A stretch of 64,000 nt of DNA from Typha latifolia (taxonomy: Eukaryota > Streptophyta > Magnoliopsida > Poales > Typhaceae): assembly GCA_019914945.1 (NCBI GenBank), contig CM034102.1:3833501-3897500 (forward strand). Direction: 5' to 3'. Positions within the stretch are counted from its first letter, which is position 1. Each line of letters opens with the position of its first letter. Position numbers and translations under genes: made by a program. Below are positions 51,234-63,100 of this stretch, in pieces. Below the pieces are notes generated by a model. The model was given only the letters and a program-made list of their open reading frames with translations, did no database searches and had not been told where the DNA came from.

Positions 51234-54069
51234 TATCTTAGGAATGGCGTAAAAAGCTATCTCAAAAGGTAGCCCAGGTAGCCCTTCCCTCTGTGAGGCA
51301 TTGTAACAAGAAAGTACAACACCATGAATACAGTACATGAGAAGCATAGGAGCATCATACTATCTCTTGAAGTACTTCCCTTTATGCTGGAAGCACTGAG
51401 TCAATCAATGTAAGCAGTCATGTTAAAATATTACTAGTTCGATTAGGCATTAGTTTCTATTAAGAAATCAATCAGTTTCCAGATCTTCTACTAAGCATAT
51501 TGTACCTTCAATCATCAGCTTAATCATCTCAGTATTCTCCAAAGATGAGTAGTTAGAAAACTGGTTACGAGCTCTTCCTCCGGAACTTCTTTTCCATGTG
51601 GGTGTTTACTACGAATACAAATCTAATCGTTGATGAACTTAGGGTATAAAGGAAATTGTATAGTAATTACTCCTAAACCTGTTAGAGAGAGCCACTGAAG
51701 AAATATTGTTATTTTGGAGATCATTTCGAGAAAATGGAGGCTAGGTAGGCATCTTTCCAAGATGAACCTATTTAAATTGAACTCAACTGATTTTATATCC
51801 TATCTTTTAGATTAAAAAAAAAATAGGAATTCGGTTTGTTTGTAAGTATATCAAGAGACAAAAGTGATTTATAGATTAAAGATAGAGGTCTAAAATAGTA
51901 CTCTCTTATCATTTTGAATTAGATAAGACAAATTCAAATCTAATTTGAATTTAATCTCTTATACTGAATGGTCATTAGCAGAGAAAAGAGATGTGTTTCA
52001 GAAAAGAGTGCATTCTTAATGTCTTTCTAGTCATTATCTTCCTAATAGGATTAATAGTAACAATTGGAAAAGGGTATGCAGGTTTTGTTGATGCAAAATT
52101 AGGTAAAACCTCCAAAACTTTTGTACATATCTTCTCCAAGTCAAATGATTCCTATGCACCTTACCCCTGAGGCAATCATCTTTTCAAAGATGATTAGCAT
52201 AAGGGAACTTCTTCAAACAATCTATTCCAATGATGCCGACTGCTGACAATATCAAGTAGTATTACCGTAATTGTATTACAAATCGGTGTTTGCTTAGTGC
52301 ATAACTCTTTCTTATTTATAAATTAATAGCACATTAAACATCACTCTTTCTTCTTCTTCTTCTTTTTCTTCTAAAAGTACACTCAAGTATGATCAAACCT
52401 CTCTGAATATGATCAAAATGCACATAACTTTAAGTCAAGCATCTTGATCATAAAGTTATGTGCCAAAAAGGAAATTTGTTTAACCTTTATCTGATATTTG
52501 TTGCATATTGCACCTGAAATGATTAAATTATTAATATATACTACAAGTTGCACAGATAGACGACGGTCGGTTTTGCTGAATCTAATCACAATTCTGATGG
52601 GATATAGCCCCTTCTTTTGTTCTCCTTCGTTCATACAGAATTTCTTATAAAAATAACATAAGAAATTTCTTCTTTCATTTTGAGTAAAGGTAAACCAAAC
52701 GAGTCTTAAGCGCTAATAAGGCGGTAGTGAAATCCACAATCCTTATCCAGATTGACTTTTTGTTATTTTATTTTATTTTATTGATAAAGACTCTCTGGGC
52801 CTAACCATAGTTTAGATGTAACCTTATATACTACATGAATTAGATATGTATGTAGGCTAACCCTTTTAAAAAATTGGATAACGGGTCAATTCAAATGCAT
52901 GTAGAACAATCTGTTTTAATATTTTTTTTTTCTAAAAAAATTTACGTTCACGAGTAGTCGAACGATACTTTTTATTAAATTTAATAATTAAAATTAATAA
53001 TTAAAATTTTTTAAAACTTAAATTTTATAAGATAGTTTTGTATGATCGAATCGGCTCAAGCTCATCTCAATAAGGCTCAACTTAAGAATGAGCTGAGCTG
53101 AATTTGATCTTCAAAATAGTTTCCACAAGGCTCAAAATAATTATATATTATATTTTTTATATTTTAAACTTAATTTGGCCCAAAATTAGGTTTGAAATTA
53201 CTAATTAAGAATGACAATTTTTTTAATAGAATGACATTTTGGTAAGAGCCTAGAGATTCTAATAAAAAAAATGTAGTGATAATGTATAATATTATGTTAA
53301 AAAAAAAATCTCCGAGTAATATTAATTTTCTACATACGTTGCGCTGGTGATCGTAGCTTCTCGCCGCATCATTTTTTCCAACAGATGGGATCCACTCCAA
53401 ATTAGGATAATAATTCTACTGGTGACGTCGCATCCGTCGCTTCCTCACCTGTCGACTGCCGTCCATCGTTATCTTCGTTCCGCTACAAGCCAAGCCCTGG
53501 AGATGCTTCAAGTCTTTTGGCGATCGAGATCGAGCCACGTCTCTTTAAGACGCTCTGCCTGCAGCGCCTCGACACTGCCCCAATCCTGCGGCCACGTGCT
53601 TCTCTCGACGACCAAAACTTACTCCCAACTATGAACGCAACCAAATATAATTACCATTCCAAATAGGATTATTATTACAAAGTAACAATTTATTTATATT
53701 ATATATTTTCTTTCTTTCTGGAACACTCTAATTAAGTTTTTAAAAACATTTGGTAAAATAATTGCCCTGTCAAAAGAAGCTATGATTGGAAAAATCACCC
53801 CAATTGGCCAATGCCACTAAATTATATACATCTAAAATTAAATGCATTCTCACAAAACAAGCAAAGGAAGTAAAAAGACATAAGAAACATCTGGGTACGC
53901 TGAATATGCTTGTAGTTTACTACTAGTAGCCAATCCTCTTCGTGTCTTTTCCCCTCCCCCCACCTTCCTTTCCTTTCCACCATCTTTCCCCTATATATCC
54001 AACTCCCCCTCCTCCATCTTAATTAATCACAAGAGGAAGTTTAAGGGAGAAGAAGAAGAAGAGGAGGAG
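51234..54069. other. Intergenic region between HDR and PQ-loop gene
   Basis: HDR 3'UTR at left and PQ-loop promoter at right. The centre is AT-rich. A block near 53040-53135 has AGCTGAGCTGAATTTG-type repeats like those at 2235-2400. A GC-richer patch at 53400-53630 contains only short ORFs without domains. Confidence 0.5.
53992..53998 (+). promoter_or_regulatory. TATA box of the PQ-loop gene
   Basis: TATATAT after a pyrimidine-rich stretch, 72 bp before the ATG. The leader between is purine-rich (GAAGAAGAAGAGGAGGAG). Confidence 0.6.
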
Positions 54070-56348
54070 ATGGAGAAGAAGTGGGTGGCAAGCTCTTTTG
54101 CATGGGAGACATGCTCTGGGGAGAAGAAGGCCTGTGTGGGTTGGGTGAGCAAGTACTTTGGAGATTGTGTTTGTGACCCAAGTAGTGAGATCTCCTTTGC
54201 ACTTGGCCTTGTAGGCCTCTTCTCTTGGGGGGTAGCAGAGATCCCTCAGATAATTACCAACTTCCACACCAAGTCTGGCCATGGAGTCTCCCTTGGTCTC
54301 CTCCTCACTTGGATTCTTGGGTACTAAAAACTTGCTTACTCACTCCTCGTTTTAATTGTGAATCTAATTGATCTCCAAATTAAGTAGTTGTCTTTCCTAC
54401 GTGGGCATGCAGGGATATCTTCAACTTGGTGGGATGCGTTCTTGAGCCAGCCACAGTAAGGCCTTCAGCTTTACTTTGAAGTGCTTAATTAGTTGCCATC
54501 TATGGATCTCAGATTTAAATGCTCACATGTTTCGTATGGTTATGCGCAGTTGCCCACTCAATTATACACTGCAGTGGTAAGCTTAGAGCCCTAGCTAAAA
54601 CTAGAGAAGGGGTCATTTGGTGAAGGTTTAATCAAGTTTAACTTGTTGGCTTAGGTTATTTTTAATATATTGTCTACTGTTAGCAAGCATTTGTGACTGA
54701 TGTGATGATTTAAGTAATTTATGCAGCTGTACACAGCTACTACAGTGGTGCTGGTCCTACAGACTTTCTACTATGACTATCTCCTTGAATGGACCAAGAG
54801 CAGATGCTTTGATGCCAAACAAGAAGTATGGTTCTTTTATTTGGCAAATGTTATTTAGAGATTATACACTGCTGTTGAATTTAACATGAGAAATATATAT
54901 TCCAGTTCCAGGCTGACGAAGAAAAGCAACTCTTGGAACCAAAGCGAGACGATAGAAGCAACCCAATATCAGCTACCACATCACGAAGAGCATCCCCTCG
55001 GATCGATGCCTATTACACGTATGCGCTTCCTATTGCTTGGACTTGAATAACTATTAACTATTAATTATTAATATTTATCATGCATGCAGGTCAGCGAGGT
55101 CATTGGCCAGAAGTGGGAGTTATACTCCGTCGCATGGATCGCCCTATTTGGGCTCGGGCAGGAGCGGTCCGTCGAGCCATCCGCTCCGGTACCACGAAGA
55201 CGACGGCTCGAGTTCCGACGAGGAGGTTCCTCGAGATCAGCACCAAAAGCACGAGACTACGAAGACCATCACGCGTTCCGTGAGTATTAGATCCCACTTT
55301 TGTTAAATATATACCATATAATATACAATTCTAACAATTGTGATGCTCTGTTCTGAGCTCCTAATCTTCTTGAGAGTCAAAGTGTTCTTCCTCTGTTCTC
55401 TAATTCATAGGTTGCTTATGGAACGCTGATTTCCGCATTGGCCAATCTACCATTTCAAAGCCATGCTCTGATGGAAATGCACATCGGTTTTATGGGTCAA
55501 AAATTCGGAGAGGTAATTCGGACAAGAAATAATCGCTTATTATGAGTCGTCGGAAAATGATAGCATTTCTTAAGTTTTTCTTGTCTTCCTTATTTATGGT
55601 ATAGGAAACAGGGGATGGTAACACTTATGGGCTTTTGCTAGGATGGATTATGGCTGCTATATATATGGGAGGTCGATTGCCGCAGATATATTTAAATGTT
55701 AGTAAATTGTTTCTATACTTATGCCACTAGATTAAAATTGTAAAGCAAAATAAACATCTCATTATCCTTGTCTTCTAATAAATTGGAGGTTATGTTTTTT
55801 TTTTTTTTTTTACAGATTAAACGAGGGAGTGTTGAGGTAGGTCTTATTATTTGTAACGTAAATCATAGCTTGTCTTATTACATCCATAATTCATTTGAAA
55901 CTGTGCAGGGATTAAATCCTCTGATGTTCATGTTTGCACTCATTGCAAATGCAACTTATGTAGGAAGGTTGACTTCTCTTAATTTCTCTATAAACCTCTA
56001 TCAATCTTCTCTGTCCATCTCTGAATACTATTCATCCGAATGCAGCATACTTGTCAGGAGTGTTGAATGGGAAAGGCTAAAAGCTAACGCACCATGGTTG
56101 CTAGATGCTATTGTCTGCGTGCTGCTCGATTTATTGGTATTCCTTCTTTCATTATCCTTCTCATGTTTGTTCTTTGTTACGATCCTTTTTTTTTTGGTAT
56201 GACTTTTGAGTATGAACATTTTCTCTTCGTGACATCTTTTATACAGATTATGTTGCAATTCGCGTACTACAAGCACATCAATAGAAGAAAAATAATCAAT
56301 CAAGAGGATAATGTTTGCTATGAGAAGGTGAAAGAACCACTTGTGTGA
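54070..56348 (+). CDS. PQ-loop repeat transporter (YPQ/PQLC2-like, vacuolar cationic amino acids)
   Basis: Twelve exons join into 396 aa: 54070-54320, 54413-54455, 54550-54576, 54727-54825, 54906-55018, 55090-55279, 55411-55512, 55605-55697, 55816-55836, 55909-55967, 56046-56136, 56247-56348. Two PQ-loop repeats are clear. The first is GLFSWGVAEIPQIITNFHTK with SGHGVSLGLLLTWILGDIFN; the second is MGGRLPQIYLNIKRGSVEGL with NPLMFMFALIANATYVGS. Each holds the Pro-Gln pair that names the family. About seven membrane spans are expected, with a long Ser-rich soluble loop (about residues 145-240) between the halves. Yeast Ypq1 and human PQLC2 relatives move lysine and arginine across the vacuole or lysosome membrane; the substrate here is inferred. 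Exons 3 and 9 are microexons of 27 and 21 nt, both in frame. The tail ends KVKEPLV. Confidence 0.93.
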
Positions 56349-56913
56349 ATGGCAACCTATGGTGGCACTAAGTCTAGTATAGGATGGAGTATATGTCTAT
56401 GTTAAAGTTTCAATCGCACTACGTTCTTTATTTTAATTTGTACGATGCCTGCTGTAACTGTTGTATGGCTGTAGTGTCTCCTATTCTCACACTTTTTCTA
56501 CGGGTTAATCATCAGGTTGCACACTGGTTAGCCTCAAGTGTTAGATCTCAATATCTCGATATTTTTGGCCTCTTGGTTTGACTCCATCGATCTTTTGTAT
56601 TGGATATGTGAGGCTAGGCAACAGGTATTGTTTAATGAGACATTGAGATACCTAATAAGTTATTTCATATAATTAATGCGTCTTAATTCACACAAAATAG
56701 AAAAAGAATTTACGTATAAATATAGCCCATGGGCCTGTGTCTTTGTTAAAAAATAGGCCCAATAGATGTCGTCAGAAACCCCAGAATCCGTGAGGCCTGA
56801 GGTCTTCTTCCCCTCTTTCGCCTCTACAAAGACAAAACGAATAAAGCTCGGCAGGGCTTTTTATACCTTTCTCCGGCGACCAGGAGATCACCGGAACCGT
56901 AGATGTCCCTCAA
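56349..56913. other. Intergenic space between PQ-loop and PPR genes
   Basis: 565 bp containing the PQ-loop 3'UTR and the PPR promoter. An overlapping ORF starting at 56766 reads into the PPR coding region in another frame and is a shadow. Confidence 0.55.
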
Positions 56914-59769
56914 ATGCTAAAGTTGACGTACTCTCCCTTCTCCCTCCCCCTTATTCTTCGTCGTCTCCTCTGTCGCAGCTCGATACATGCCGCCCGTTCC
57001 GATCCCACCGCCAACCTCTCGAGATCAGATATCCTCGACCGCCTCTGCCGCATACTAACCCTAGAGCGCTTCCACGCCGTCTCCAAGCTCCCATTCGACT
57101 TCTCGGACGACCTCCTCGACGCCGTCCTCGTCCGCCTCCGCCTCGATCCCGCCCCTTGTCTCCACTTCTTCAAGGTCGCCTCCAAGCAGCAATATTTTCG
57201 ACCGAACTGGAAATCTCACTGCAAGATTGTCCATATCTTGTCTAAAGGTCGTTTCTTTGACGACGCGAGGCTGTGTTTGAGGGATTTGGTGCGGATTGCA
57301 CACTCCTCGGGTTCGTCGTCGTCGCTCGTTTTTGATGAACTGGTTAGGGTTTATAAGGAGTTCTATTTCTCCCCGATTGTGTTCGATATGCTTCTCAAGG
57401 TTTACACGGAGGAGGGGTTGGTAAAGGAGGCTCTTTTCGTGTTTGACAATATGGGGAGGTGCGGATGCAAGCCTAGTTTAAGGTCCTGTAACAGTCTATT
57501 GAATAGTCTGGTTAGGTGCGGCGAGAGTGGCACTGCAATTCATGTGTATGAGGAGGTGATTAGGGCAGGGATTTTGCCCGATGTTTTCATGGTGTCGATA
57601 ATGGTGAATGCTTATTGTCGAGATGGGAGGGTGAAGAAAGCTGCCGACTTTGTATCGGAAATGGAGAGGAAGGGCTTTGAGGTGAATCTCGTGGTGTACC
57701 ATTCGTTGATTAATGGGTATTGCAGTTTGGGACAGACAGAAGAGGCATTGAAGGTGTTTGAATCTATCTCTGATAGAGGAATCTCGCCAAACGTTGTAAC
57801 CTATACCCTGTTGATTAAGGGATACTGCAAGGAATGCAAATTTGAGGAAGCTGAAAGAGTACTGAAAGACATGCAGGATGGTACAGGTTTAGCTGCTGAT
57901 GAAGTTTCTTATGGTGCTCTGATAAATGCATATTGCCAAACGGGGAAAATGGATGATGCTATCAGAGTCAGGGATGAAATGTTAAGTGTGGGACTAAAAG
58001 CAAATGTATTCATCTATAATACAATGATCAATGGGTATTGCAAACTGGAAAAAGTAGGAGAAGCTGAGAAGATGGTTAAAGAGATGGAATACGGAGTTGT
58101 CAAGCCAGACTCTTACAGTTATAACACTCTCTTAGATGGGTATTGCCAGAAGGGTCTCATGAGCAAAGCATTTGAGATCTGTGACATGATGCTGCAGAGG
58201 GGAATCGGAGTGACAGTTTTAACCTACAACACACTTTTCAAAGGCTTTTGCTCTGTAGGTGCTGTCGATGATGCACTGCACCTATGGTTTTTAATGTTAA
58301 AAAGGGCTGTTGCACCTAATGAAATTAGCTGCAGTACTCTATTGGATGGTTTCTTCAAGACAGGTAGATCTGAACAGGCTTTAAAACTTTGGAATGAAAT
58401 CTTAGTTAGGGGCTTTGCAAAGAGTGTAGTCACATTTAATACAGTAATCAATGGGTTGTGCAAGATAGGGAGAAGAGCGGAAGCAGAGGAGGTTCTTGCC
58501 AAGATGAAAGAATGGGGATGTTCTCCTGATAGCTTAACTTATAGGACACTGTTTGATGGTTACTGTAATGTAGGTGACATGGACAAGGCCTTCAAAATAA
58601 AGGATGAGATGGAGAATTTGGGCTTTACTCCATCGATTGAAATGTTGAACTCTTTCATTACTGGACTCTTCAAATCTAAGACATCCGACAAAGTAAATGA
58701 CCTTCTGCATGACATGGATGCGAAGGAATTGGCTCCCAATGTCAGGACATATGGAGCTCTGATTTCTGGCTGGTGTAAAGAAGGAAATATGAACAAAGCT
58801 TTTGGTGCTTATTTTGAAATGACTGGGAAAGGTTTAGTTCCAAACATATTCATATGCAGTGCCCTGATCAGTTGTCTCTATCGGGAGGGTAAGATTGATG
58901 AGGCAAATTTGATGCTGCAGAAAGTGGTAGATATCAGCATGCTTCCAGATAGTGAGATTTTTGGTAAGCCAAACAAGCTCAATCTGAACAAAATTGTGGG
59001 TGCCCTTGATAAACCTGCAGATGGGAAGCTTCAGCCCACAAATATTATGTGGAATATTGTTATATGTGGGCTCTGTAAGTCGGGAAGAATTGCAGATGCA
59101 AAAGGATTCTTTACGGATCCGTTAAACACAGGCTTCATACCAGACAATTTTACATATTCTACTCTTATTCATGGATATGCATCTTCGGGCTACGTAGATG
59201 AAGCTTTTGAGTTGAAGAATGAGATGCTGAGAGCTGGCCTCGTTCCAAATATTGTTACTTACAATGCTCTCATCAATGGTCTATGCAAGTCGGGGAACTT
59301 AGAGAGAGCGATTAATCTCTTCAATAAGTTGCATCTGAAAGGTGTAACTCCTAATGTGGTCACATATAACACGTTGATAGATGGATATTGCAAGGCTGGT
59401 AATACCACTGAAGCTTTCAAAATAAAACAAAAAATGATAGAGGAACGAATTGATCCGAATGTCATTACCTATACTACCTTGATTAATGGTCTATGCAATC
59501 AAGGGGACATGGAAGAATCCATAAAGATTCTAGATCAAATGATTGAGAGTGCTATAGACCCTAATTATGTGACATATTGGACATTGGTTCAAGGTTACAT
59601 TAGATGTGGTGACATGAAGCAAGTTTTGAAGCTATATGAAGAGATGCATATCCGTGGACTTCTTCAAGCTGTTCCTTTAAAAGGAAATATAAACATGGCA
59701 GAACCTACATGTCGGCAGGAAGTCAAACATGACACATTGAAACAGTGGGAATGTGTTGATGCATATTGA
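56914..59769 (+). CDS. P-class pentatricopeptide repeat protein (At1g19290-like)
   Basis: Intronless 951-residue organelle RNA-binding protein. A basic, Ser-rich presequence (MLKLTYSPFSLPLILRRLLC) suggests mitochondrial or plastid import. FSDDLLDAVLVRLRLDPAPC near 63-83, FKVASKQQYFRPNWKSHCKI, and VRVYKEFYFSPIVFDMLLKV near 145-165 match Arabidopsis At1g19290 from memory. About twenty 35-residue PPR motifs follow, with typical VVTYNTLIDGYCKAGN-style helices, from about residue 155 to 930. A less regular gap near 655-705 (FGKPNKLNLNKIVGALDKPA) interrupts the array, as it does in the Arabidopsis protein. There are no E, E+ or DYW domains, so this is P class. The last 19 codons lie in the first unit of a tandem repeat that continues past the stop. 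The RNA target is unknown. Confidence 0.93.
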   Translation: MLKLTYSPFSLPLILRRLLCRSSIHAARSDPTANLSRSDILDRLCRILTLERFHAVSKLPFDFSDDLLDAVLVRLRLDPAPCLHFFKVASKQQYFRPNWKSHCKIVHILSKGRFFDDARLCLRDLVRIAHSSGSSSSLVFDELVRVYKEFYFSPIVFDMLLKVYTEEGLVKEALFVFDNMGRCGCKPSLRSCNSLLNSLVRCGESGTAIHVYEEVIRAGILPDVFMVSIMVNAYCRDGRVKKAADFVSEMERKGFEVNLVVYHSLINGYCSLGQTEEALKVFESISDRGISPNVVTYTLLIKGYCKECKFEEAERVLKDMQDGTGLAADEVSYGALINAYCQTGKMDDAIRVRDEMLSVGLKANVFIYNTMINGYCKLEKVGEAEKMVKEMEYGVVKPDSYSYNTLLDGYCQKGLMSKAFEICDMMLQRGIGVTVLTYNTLFKGFCSVGAVDDALHLWFLMLKRAVAPNEISCSTLLDGFFKTGRSEQALKLWNEILVRGFAKSVVTFNTVINGLCKIGRRAEAEEVLAKMKEWGCSPDSLTYRTLFDGYCNVGDMDKAFKIKDEMENLGFTPSIEMLNSFITGLFKSKTSDKVNDLLHDMDAKELAPNVRTYGALISGWCKEGNMNKAFGAYFEMTGKGLVPNIFICSALISCLYREGKIDEANLMLQKVVDISMLPDSEIFGKPNKLNLNKIVGALDKPADGKLQPTNIMWNIVICGLCKSGRIADAKGFFTDPLNTGFIPDNFTYSTLIHGYASSGYVDEAFELKNEMLRAGLVPNIVTYNALINGLCKSGNLERAINLFNKLHLKGVTPNVVTYNTLIDGYCKAGNTTEAFKIKQKMIEERIDPNVITYTTLINGLCNQGDMEESIKILDQMIESAIDPNYVTYWTLVQGYIRCGDMKQVLKLYEEMHIRGLLQAVPLKGNINMAEPTCRQEVKHDTLKQWECVDAY

Positions 59770-60104
59770 GAAGTTGATCTGATTGATACATTATCTGAAT
59801 TAATACTCAGTCCTGCAAACTACAGTAGTAGTGCTGCATGCCAACAGGAAGTCAAACATGATTCATTGAAACAGTTGGAATGTGCTGATGCATATTGAGA
59901 AGTTGATCCAATTTGTACATGATCTGTATTCACTATTCATACTCAGTCTTGCAAACTGCAGTACTAATGCTGCATGTCTGCAGGAAGTCAAACATGATGC
60001 GTTGAAACAGTGGGAATGTGGTGATGCATTTTGACAAGTTGATCCAATTGGTGCACTATCTGAATTCATACTTGGTCTTGCAACCTACAGTACTAGTGCT
60101 GTCT
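59706..60104 (+). repeat. ~130-bp tandem repeat containing the PPR stop codon
   Basis: Three diverged copies start near 59706, 59835 and 59971 (steps of 129 and 136 bp). Each begins around (G/A)CATGYC..CAGGAAGTCAAACATGA and continues with TGAAACAGT, GAATGTG and a TGA. Copy 1 contains the real PPR stop; copies 2 and 3 have a TGA at the matching place. Confidence 0.9.
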
Positions 60105-63100
60105 GTCTTCTGTAGCATGCTATTGTTGAAGATCTATAACTAAGCTGCACTAGTCCTAGTAGAAAGGAAAAGCTGCATGCACCAATCTGGCAGATTTTAT
60201 CAATTTAAGCTTCTGCTTTACGTTTGATGATATACAGGTATTTATTGACTTGCTATTGTTGGATACTCGTCTTTATTCTAATTTGTTTGGTTCTTGCTTA
60301 TCATGTGTTCTGCACTACAGGAGATGTCAAATTGATTTACTTTGAAGAAGAAATGCGACTTGTTCAATTTGATACTTCTCAATTCCTAACAAGGTAGTTT
60401 ATGGAGTTAATGGAGTGTGCTAATTTTCTATAATCATATATGAGATATCTAATTTGTATCCCTTAAATAAGAAATTTCATGCAGGTATAAAGGATGTTGT
60501 CAAAAGTTTGCTATCTAATATCTATAAATTCTCATTTTTGGCATGTATGAATCTACGTATTCAAGTAAGTTGACAATGTCTAGCTGTTTAGAGTGCACAG
60601 TTGTGTGCACTTCAGTTCTAAAATATGAATTCACACTTTTGAATACGTATTCAAGTAAGTTGACAATGTCTAGCTGTTTAGACTTGTATTTCTGTGCCAA
60701 CATTTAAATTGAATAGTTTTTCTTCAATGTCAGACCCATTGTGCATTGACAAATAAAGAGAAGGTAGATCTTTTTGTTTTGTTTTTTGTCCTTTCTATTT
60801 TCACTACTTTCATTCTTAGTATGAGTCACTTTTTGATGTCTCGCCATGAAAATTCTATGATAAGCATTATTATCACATCTTGGTTCTGTTGCATCAGAAA
60901 TCAGAAAGTAGAATATTAAGAGAATTAGACAAATCATAAAAGCTGCATGTTTTTTGTTTACATAATAAAAGAATTTGTTTCACAAGTGACTGAGCAAACT
61001 TTTTGAAGGGCCTGAAATGTCAAAGAAAACTAAATGATTTTCTGTGGAATCCGGCATTGATTGGAAATTTTCAGTACTTCCATTATCTCATTTCATCCTC
61101 AGCTCACAGATGGTAAAAGGAAAGTGCATGCAGCCTAGTCGTTTCCTTTTGTGCAACTCCCTATGCTGCCTCTTCTGATTGATTATGGAGTTATTTCAGA
61201 TATTCAGTTCTGAAAATTAGAATTAATAACTACTCCTGAGATGTGTGAACATCTGTCCTTGGCACGTACTGTCTGAGTTCAGAAGTTTTAGCTATAGACA
61301 ATTAGTTCCCTACCAAATTGCCTAGTATCAAACCTCAAACTATATCTTTTGTGTGTCACGTGATGGTTTTCATACTGACCTCAAATTTGTTTTTGTCTTT
61401 TGTATGTTAGATAATGGCTTCCATATATCAATGAAACTAATATGTGGTTAAACACTTTTAGGCTTCTAAGGAGAAAGTTCACAGATAGTTAATGTATTTC
61501 TATGTACCAATATTTCTTGGAAATCAGCATATACCTCTGTTCATTTTCCTTCAAACTCTTTATCTGCAGTTTGAACTCATGGAGAAATGAAGTCATAACA
61601 TAAACATACAAGCCAGAAGAATGGCCTTTGTCGACCAATGTAATCCACCTAAGTTTGAACCAGAGGCTGTGACTGGCCGTGCTATGATATGCATCCAAAT
61701 TATGTATGTACACCGTATATCATGATCTAACTCATTGAAACTTATAAGGGAATAACCAAGGATCTACCTATGCATTTGGCAGGAAAAACATCATATGAAT
61801 ATTCTAATGCTCCAAGTCTCTGATATGAATCATTTGTGACTTACGTTGCTATTTCAAAATGCAAATACAAGGATTTATTCTTATGTGACTCAGGTTTACT
61901 GATAATCAAGTTTTAGTTTTACAGGAAAAGGGGATTGTTGGAGTTTGTGGAGAATAAGATATGCTATCTTTCATCTTTATGAGTGAGATTATTTAGACCA
62001 CAAAGATGCATCTGCTCCTGTTGAATTATGGATTTTGACTCTATCAAGGTAATCAGTAACTTTTAATGCATGGTTTGATGCATGTCTCATTCTAACATAA
62101 CAGTTCACTTCCTTGTAGGTGGAGAGGATCTCACAAAGTAAATGTGCAACCCATTTTCAAATGCTAGGGACCAAAGGCACAACGAGCTGGCTACTTGCAA
62201 TCAGGAAACACCACCGCCTGTTAGGCATGGGTTTAATCTTCAAAAGATCATGGATAGCAGTGACAAAGGATAATCGAAAGCTTTTCCTTTTTGATATATC
62301 AAATTAGAGGCTTTCTTACTACTTTCTAAGCTCAAGCACATTGATTCAAATAACTTTTAAGTGGATTTACCAACCACTGCAGCTGATTATAAATATTGGG
62401 AAGAACTGTGGACTTTGTGAGTTTGTGCAGCCTTGTGTCCAAGACTGGCAAATTAGCTAAGGCCGTGACACTTGGTAGGGAGAAAAAAAGGTAGCAGCAA
62501 ATGAAACTGTTACGCAACTGAAAGTACTTGTACTATTGATGCATTATAGGAGCAAAGACTGGATGAAAGCAATGAAACATTGCAATTTATGACTTCAACT
62601 AACTAGTCCTTATGGATTATGATAGTCAATTGCAGATCCATTATTTGTGAAAGCTGTTGGCAAACCCAATACAGGTGTCACATTTTTTTCCTTTTTGATG
62701 TAAAATTATGATGCTTTGCCACATATGGCAGGTGCATATTTTGACAAGTTTAGTCAAATTTCCACATATTTAGAATAGTTTTAGCATATTTCGAATGTAT
62801 TTTTGGTTTTAAAGTTTTATTAATGATTTAAGCATAATGTATCATCTGCAAGAGTTTGGGCAGTTCTAATACCGCTGAATGTTTAAGCGGTTTTAAAGAC
62901 ATTGAAAAGTTTAGCATTTCTTCTAATGACATTGAAAGTTTCAGCATCGCTCATTGCAAATGGCACCTAACAAACCTTTTAGCATTATTACATATATTTT
63001 TAGCCTTGCGACTCTGCCAAGATCTCTATCTTTATCCTTGCAACTCTACTAAGATCTCTTCTTCAAACCATTCTAAAGACCAACATGGACGATGATATCC

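Noticed and set aside
53347..53634. 95-codon plus-strand ORF
   Set aside because: No recognisable motif, and a composition typical of random reading of a GC-richer patch.
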